Shown here in pieces: positions 59,932 through 64,000 of a DNA stretch of 64,000 nucleotides (positions are counted from its first letter, which is position 1; each line of letters opens with the position of its first letter). Source of the DNA: an uncultured Clostridia bacterium (GTDB lineage: Bacteria; Bacillota; Clostridia; Christensenellales; Borkfalkiaceae); contig CALVHH010000002.1 in the NCBI GenBank assembly GCA_944327465.1, positions 79,493 through 143,492 on the forward strand, written 5' to 3'. Under the pieces are notes generated by a model. That model worked only from the letters and a program-made list of their open reading frames with translations. It was not told where the DNA came from and searched no databases. The position numbers and the translations under genes were made by a program.

Positions 59932-60906
59932 ATGGACGAAAGAGTTATTGAAAAACTGAGCGAGCTGACCGACGAGGAACGGCAGATAATACGTTCGGGC
60001 AGGATAGAAAAATCGGACTATTCTACGGGCGAAAAATTTATTGTCAACTGGAAAAAACTGATGTCCGACGGCAGGGACATGGCGCTGCGGCCGCACACGC
60101 GCTTTACCGATTTCCCCGAACACAGCCACAACTTTATCGAGTTCATGTACGTGTATTCGGGCTCGATAACCCACCTGATAGGCGGCGAGCGCATAGCGCT
60201 TGAAAGGGGCGACATACTTATACTCAACAGGCATATAAGGCACGCCGTGCTCAGGGCTGACAGGGACGATTTGGGCATAAACTTTATACTTTCCGAAAAT
60301 TTTACCCACAGACTGCACAGCAACATTTTGGGCAACAGGGTAATGTGCGATTTTTTGGAAAACAACTTTAAAGAGACGGGCGAAGGGCAGTACCTGCTGT
60401 TCAGGGCGGGGGATATTTTCCCCGTGCGCAACCTTATGGACAACCTTATATACGCCGCGGCAGACAGGCGCGAAGGCGACGAAGGGCTGATATCGGGGCT
60501 GGTGGAAGTGCTGTTTTCGTACCTGGCGCTCTATCGCGGTGCGCTTGCGGGCGACGGCAGGGCGGATACGCCGCAGACAAAACTCATGCAGGCGGTAAGA
60601 AACTACGTAAAGCGCCGCCCCGAGGGAATGAGCCTTAAATCGCTCGCCGAGGACATGGGCTACACGCAGGCATACCTTTCGCGCAGGATAGCGCAGCTGT
60701 TCGGCAAAAGCTTTAAAGAGCTGGTGCTTGAAGAGCGGCTCAATGAGGCGGCGCGGCTGCTGGGCGACAGCAAACTTTCGGTCGAGGAGATAATACACGC
60801 CGTTGGGTACGAAAATCAGAGCTACTTCCACCGCGAATTCAAAAAAAAGTACGGCTGCTCGCCGGGCAGATACCGTAAATCGGTGCGAAGCGAAAATCAG
60901 ATATAA
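59932..60906 (+). CDS. AraC-family regulator (RhaR/RhaS-like)
   Basis: A 324-residue activator. An N-terminal cupin sensor (FPEHSHNFIEFMYVYSGSITHLI...GDILILNRHIRHAV) is followed by two helix-turn-helix units (LKSLAEDMGYTQAYLSRRIAQLFGKSF and VEEIIHAVGYENQSYFHREFKKKYGCSPGRYR). Start ATG 59932 has no SD and lies six bases after the -10 box. It presumably senses L-rhamnose and drives the divergent rha operon. Confidence 0.9.
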   Translation: MDERVIEKLSELTDEERQIIRSGRIEKSDYSTGEKFIVNWKKLMSDGRDMALRPHTRFTDFPEHSHNFIEFMYVYSGSITHLIGGERIALERGDILILNRHIRHAVLRADRDDLGINFILSENFTHRLHSNILGNRVMCDFLENNFKETGEGQYLLFRAGDIFPVRNLMDNLIYAAADRREGDEGLISGLVEVLFSYLALYRGALAGDGRADTPQTKLMQAVRNYVKRRPEGMSLKSLAEDMGYTQAYLSRRIAQLFGKSFKELVLEERLNEAARLLGDSKLSVEEIIHAVGYENQSYFHREFKKKYGCSPGRYRKSVRSENQI

Positions 60907-60911
60907 AATAC

Positions 60912-60951
60912 GGCGCGGGGCGGACAAAAAATTTTTTGTCCGCCCCGCGCC
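60912..60951. terminator. Bidirectional terminator
   Basis: A perfect 40-base palindrome with a run of A and then T at its centre, between the convergent AraC and galM genes. Confidence 0.85.
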
Positions 60952-60984
60952 TCTATGCAAAAGCCCGAGCGGCGCGCAAAAAGT

Positions 60985-61956
60985 TCAGGCTCTTCTTGTA
61001 AACTTATAGGCTATATAGTGGTTTGCGGCTTCGCCGTTTTCAAGGACGGGGACTTCGAAGCCCTTTAAGTTGACGGCGTTGGGCATAAACTGCGGCTCAA
61101 GGCAGAACCCGTCGCCCGCGCCGTATGCGCCGTGCTTGCCGTGCGCGGCGTGAAGCATGCCGCCCGTGTACAGCTGCATGCAGGGCATATCGGTGTACAC
61201 TTCCATGCTTATGCCCGTCTTTTGCGAACTGACCACCGCCGCGGGCGCACCCGAGGAGAGGATGTAATTGTGGTCGTAGCCGCCCTCGGCGCCGACTGGC
61301 TTGGGCGACCTGAAATCGAAGCGGGTACCGCCCACGTCTGCGCTCTCGCCCGTGGGTATGAGCTCGTCGTCTACGGGAGTGTACTTATCGGCATTGAGGG
61401 TGAGCACGTTGCCGCCGCAGCTGCCCGAACTTTCGCCGTCGAGGTTAAAGTATGCGTGGCAGGTGGGCGCCCAAAGCGTATCCCTGTCGCTGACGGCGGC
61501 GTAGAGTATCCTGAGCTCGCTGCCGACGAGCGAAAAGGTGACGTGCATGGTGAGTTTGCCGGGATAACCCATGTCGCCGTCCTCGCTGACAATTGTCATC
61601 ACCACGCCGTCGGGTATGACCTGCGCGGTGAAAAAGCGCTTATCAAACCCCAAAAATCCGCCGTGGAGATGATTTTTACCCTCGTTGCAGGGCAAAAAAT
61701 ATGGCTTGCCCGCAATTACCGCCCTGCCGCCCGCAATGCGGTTGGCTGTTCTGCCTATGGTGGCGCCCACGTAACAGTCGCTTTCGAAGTAGCCTTCGGG
61801 GCTGTTGAAGCCGAGCGCAATATCGGTGCCGCTAAGGCGTATGGCGTTTATGCGTGCGCCGAGGTCCCACACCTCTACTTCCGTGTCGCCTTCGGAAATC
61901 GTGTATGCGACAACCTGTCTGCCGCCGTATTTTCCTACGTTTTTCTTAGTTACCAT
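60985..61956 (-). CDS. galM: Aldose 1-epimerase
   Basis: A 323-residue mutarotase that interconverts alpha and beta anomers of free sugars. The substrate loop GRTANRI, the catalytic His in NHLHGG and in TCHAYFNL, and the catalytic Glu in FCLEPQFMPNA are conserved. It has its own promoter and lies beside, not in, the rhamnose operon. Confidence 0.94.
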   Translation of the reverse strand: MVTKKNVGKYGGRQVVAYTISEGDTEVEVWDLGARINAIRLSGTDIALGFNSPEGYFESDCYVGATIGRTANRIAGGRAVIAGKPYFLPCNEGKNHLHGGFLGFDKRFFTAQVIPDGVVMTIVSEDGDMGYPGKLTMHVTFSLVGSELRILYAAVSDRDTLWAPTCHAYFNLDGESSGSCGGNVLTLNADKYTPVDDELIPTGESADVGGTRFDFRSPKPVGAEGGYDHNYILSSGAPAAVVSSQKTGISMEVYTDMPCMQLYTGGMLHAAHGKHGAYGAGDGFCLEPQFMPNAVNLKGFEVPVLENGEAANHYIAYKFTRRA

Positions 61957-62051
61957 TGCTTTACTTTGCCTCTGTATATTTTTATGTGCGCGACGGGCGC
62001 ACGGGAATGCACAAATAGCCGCACTGCATGCGATAAAATTATTACGATATA

Positions 62052-62080
62052 ATTATACAACGCGTACATTCATTTTTCAA
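62052..62080 (-). promoter_or_regulatory. galM promoter
   Basis: TTGAAA (62075-62080), 17 bases, TATAAT (62052-62057). Confidence 0.8.
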
Positions 62081-62123
62081 ATGTTACGGTACAAATTAAT
62101 AAATTTTTATCAGCAAATGCAGT

Positions 62124-62193
62124 AAACCGCCCGCTGCCGCATGCGGCAGCGGGCGGTTTGGCTGCGCCCCGCCGCATTGGCGGCGGGGCGCAG
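62124..62193. terminator. Two adjacent GC-rich hairpins
   Basis: A perfect palindrome (62124-62159, ends AAACC/GGTTT) and a second 14-bp stem with loop ATTG (62162-62193). They end the zinc-ribbon gene on the minus strand and insulate galM. Confidence 0.75.
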
Positions 62194-62198
62194 GCTCT

Positions 62199-63620
62199 TT
62201 AATTGACGGCTTGAGCCTGAACAGACGGCGAAATTTTCTTTGCCGCGATATTTCCGCCCACGGTGGCGGCGATCATTGCGAGACCGCAGATGATGACGCC
62301 CACGGGTATGCCCGCGCCCACGGCGAAAGTTGAACCTGCGCGCCCGACGTATATTGAGGACGCCGCTATCATTATTACGCCCGTAGCGACGGCGGCAACG
62401 CCCGATATGAGCATAAACATGCCCGTGCGCTTATCGCTGCCGCTGCCCGGCAGGGCAGCGACTCTGCCGAATGCAAGCGCGGCTGCCGCGCAGAGAACTA
62501 TTAAAACTGCCGCGAATATAAATTCAACGGCAAGACAGCCGTTGTACGCAGCCACCGTTTCGGCGTCGGAGCCGAGCGCGGCTACCTGCGCAAGGAAGGT
62601 GGCTATGCCGTATGTATAGCCCGCGTCCATATCGGGAACGCTGACCGCCGCCGCGCAGCCGCCCGCGAGCCCTATCGCCGCGAAGGCGAATACGGCATAC
62701 AGGCATTTGCTGCCGGCGTTTACGGCAAAGAGCTTTACGTTGCCGCCAATGCCCTGCGAAATTGCCGAAAGCACGCAGGCAGCAAGTATGACTATGCCGC
62801 CCAGCACTATGCCCGCCACAGTGCCGCCGTTTGCCACCATTGCGGTGGAGACGCCCGCCAGCTCTGCCCTTTGCGCCATGCAGACGAGCACGAGCGCCGA
62901 GCCGCCCACATATGCCGCATAAGTTGTGGCGGCGGGGGCAAGCAGACCGCCATCCGCATTGCCTTTAAATATTTTTACCGCACGCACTGCGGTGAACGCA
63001 AATGCCGCCGCGGTGCCGCCTATTGCAACTACGCTGCACACCGTGCCGATGACTGCGCCCATGAGCGCGGCGTTGCCCAAAACGCTTTGGGTATCGAATA
63101 CGGACTTGTACGCGTCGCCGAAGTAGTGAAAAATGCTGTACCCCATGGGGCTGCCGCCCGAAACGCCGCCCACGCCCATGCTGTACGAATTGCCGATGAG
63201 AAAGACGAATATCAGCGATATCAGCGCGCCGACCGCCGAAAGTATGAGCGCTATCTTGCCAATTATGCCGTTTGCCTTTCCGCCCGCTGCCGCAGCATCG
63301 GTTTTGACTTTTGCTTTAATTTGCCTTTGAGCGATGGGAGCGGGCTGCGCCGCGGCTGCGGGCGCACAGACGCGCATTGCAGCCGTAGCCGCAGGCGCGG
63401 CTTCCGCCCCGCCTGCGGCGGGCACAGAACTTTCAAAGCGGGCGGGCATCAGCCAGACGGGCGCGTTGCGGTTTGAACCGCAGTGAATGCAGAACTCGCC
63501 GTCGGCGGGGGTGTACTTTCCGCAGGCGGAGCACAGCGCCGTGCCATCGAGCTTTCTGCCGCACTTTTTACAGAATGTGGCTTCTTGCGGGTTTTCGGTA
63601 CCGCAGTTGAAACATTGCAT
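62199..63620 (-). CDS. Zinc-ribbon membrane protein of unknown function
   Basis: A 473-residue protein. Two N-terminal zinc ribbons (CFNCGTENPQEATFCKKCG and LCSACG...FCIHCG) lie in the cytosol, followed by an Ala/Pro-rich linker (about 60-115). Roughly eight hydrophobic helices then fill residues 115-465, interrupted by short loops rich in Gly. SD GGAGGAA precedes the ATG. Similar zinc-ribbon/multi-helix proteins are common in Clostridia, but none has a firm role. It stands alone between galM and the LRR scar. Confidence 0.82.
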   Translation of the reverse strand: MQCFNCGTENPQEATFCKKCGRKLDGTALCSACGKYTPADGEFCIHCGSNRNAPVWLMPARFESSVPAAGGAEAAPAATAAMRVCAPAAAAQPAPIAQRQIKAKVKTDAAAAGGKANGIIGKIALILSAVGALISLIFVFLIGNSYSMGVGGVSGGSPMGYSIFHYFGDAYKSVFDTQSVLGNAALMGAVIGTVCSVVAIGGTAAAFAFTAVRAVKIFKGNADGGLLAPAATTYAAYVGGSALVLVCMAQRAELAGVSTAMVANGGTVAGIVLGGIVILAACVLSAISQGIGGNVKLFAVNAGSKCLYAVFAFAAIGLAGGCAAAVSVPDMDAGYTYGIATFLAQVAALGSDAETVAAYNGCLAVEFIFAAVLIVLCAAAALAFGRVAALPGSGSDKRTGMFMLISGVAAVATGVIMIAASSIYVGRAGSTFAVGAGIPVGVIICGLAMIAATVGGNIAAKKISPSVQAQAVN

Positions 63621-63644
63621 ATCTTTCCTCCAAATATTTATTTT

Positions 63645-63935
63645 TTATCCCCGATAATTAAAAATTATCTCGGCATTTTCAAGCATTATATTGACTCCTT
63701 CTATTCCAATCTTTTCCCAATCCTCTTTGCTGCCCGCATAGTAGACGGTCTCAAGCGAAGTGCAATCGTCGAACGCCCTATCACCTATATAAGTTACGCT
63801 ATCGGGTATGGTTATGCTTATAAGCGCAGTGCAACCCTCGAACGCAGCGTCACCTATATAAGTCACGCTGTCGGGTATGGTTATACTTGTAAGCGAAGTG
63901 CAATAGGCGGATGCGTATTGTGAACGACAACCCAT
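63645..63935 (-). pseudogene. C-terminal fragment of a BspA-type leucine-rich repeat protein
   Basis: An open frame of 96 codons. Its true LRR part begins at about residue 12: two 23-residue repeats ([21 protein letters not shown] and [21 protein letters not shown]), a third partial one, and a normal BspA-type end ([17 protein letters not shown]). The first 11 residues are not LRR: they are recombinase sequence read out of frame, and stops lie just upstream. The fragment lacks a signal peptide and most repeats, so it is probably a remnant. Confidence 0.75.
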
Positions 63936-64000
63936 TCGCTTTGGTCTTTCTTAAATCTCTTGTGGTTCTTATACGATACGGACGTGGACATTAACTGCGG
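63881..64000 (-). pseudogene. Serine-recombinase fragment fused to LRR sequence
   Basis: In a second frame the edge of the window reads [18 protein letters not shown] and HNTHPPI, the signature of the recombinase domain of large serine recombinases (xxEWxVxENTHEPII). After PPI the frame runs into LRR DNA and stops at 63881. The remainder lies beyond the right edge. This marks the scar of a lost or rearranged mobile element. Confidence 0.7.

Noticed and set aside
63700-63905. Tandem 69-base repeats that could look like a CRISPR or satellite array
   Set aside because: They are in-frame 23-residue LRR codon repeats without spacers.
1-64000. Long antisense frames throughout the GC-rich genes
   Set aside because: They are codon-bias shadows of real genes on the other strand; none has an SD, promoter or family features.

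Overview
The window looks like a piece of an uncultured, gut-type member of the class Clostridia (Bacillota) of moderately high GC. Evidence for this is the Firmicutes-style ylxM-ffh-rpsP-khpA-rimM-trmD block, RbgA, folate-type TrmFO, a SpoIVA-family spore-coat protein, and abundant sigma-A promoters and Shine-Dalgarno (SD) sites. The genus cannot be named from sequence alone. No rRNA, tRNA or CRISPR array was seen.

Layout. 1-3.6 kb: end of a coiled-coil protein, then a serC-serA operon and a 51-residue basic protein whose SD lies in a hairpin. 3.6-11.5 kb: a SpoIVA-like protein whose ATPase domain has collapsed, and an operon of ATP-grasp ligase, lipase-like hydrolase, ketopantoate reductase-like protein, SGNH esterase and GH3 glucosidase. 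11.7-30.6 kb: rubrerythrin, then a long minus-strand housekeeping block (glyA, hisS-trxA, topA-trmFO-hslU, yifB-dprA, rplS, rbgA-rnhB-yraN, trmD/rimM, khpA, rpsP, ylxM-ffh). hslU has neither an adjacent hslV nor the usual HslV-docking tail. 30.8-40.3 kb: small unknown genes, a standalone transcript with four tiny ORFs ending in a large folded RNA, then nitroreductase, hydroxyacid dehydrogenase, sugar kinase, MATE exporter, lipoprotein, HIT protein and a GltD-like reductase.

40.9-51.9 kb is a surface-fibre cluster: two SipW-type signal peptidases, a TasA/camelysin-like protein, a membrane-anchored protein, a 478-residue exported protein and a 1533-residue beta-helix giant, read away from a divergent SinR-sized XRE regulator. 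The architecture parallels Bacillus tapA-sipW-tasA/sinR. 52-54.3 kb: MscS channel, a small membrane protein and a sugar-phosphate transferase. 54.9-62 kb: L-rhamnose catabolism (rhaB-rhaA-rhaD-mgsA-fucO) with a divergent AraC regulator, and galM. 62.2-64 kb: a zinc-ribbon membrane protein and a scar where a serine-recombinase remnant abuts the end of a BspA-type leucine-rich repeat gene.

Two interspersed repeat families fill many gaps, especially inside the fibre cluster. Five genes share a leaderless arrangement in which the -10 box ends exactly six bases before the start codon and no SD is present. The strongest candidates for undescribed biology are the tiny-ORF/structured-RNA transcript at 31.8-32.4 kb, the repeat-punctuated fibre cluster, the ATPase-less SpoIVA and the HslV-less HslU.
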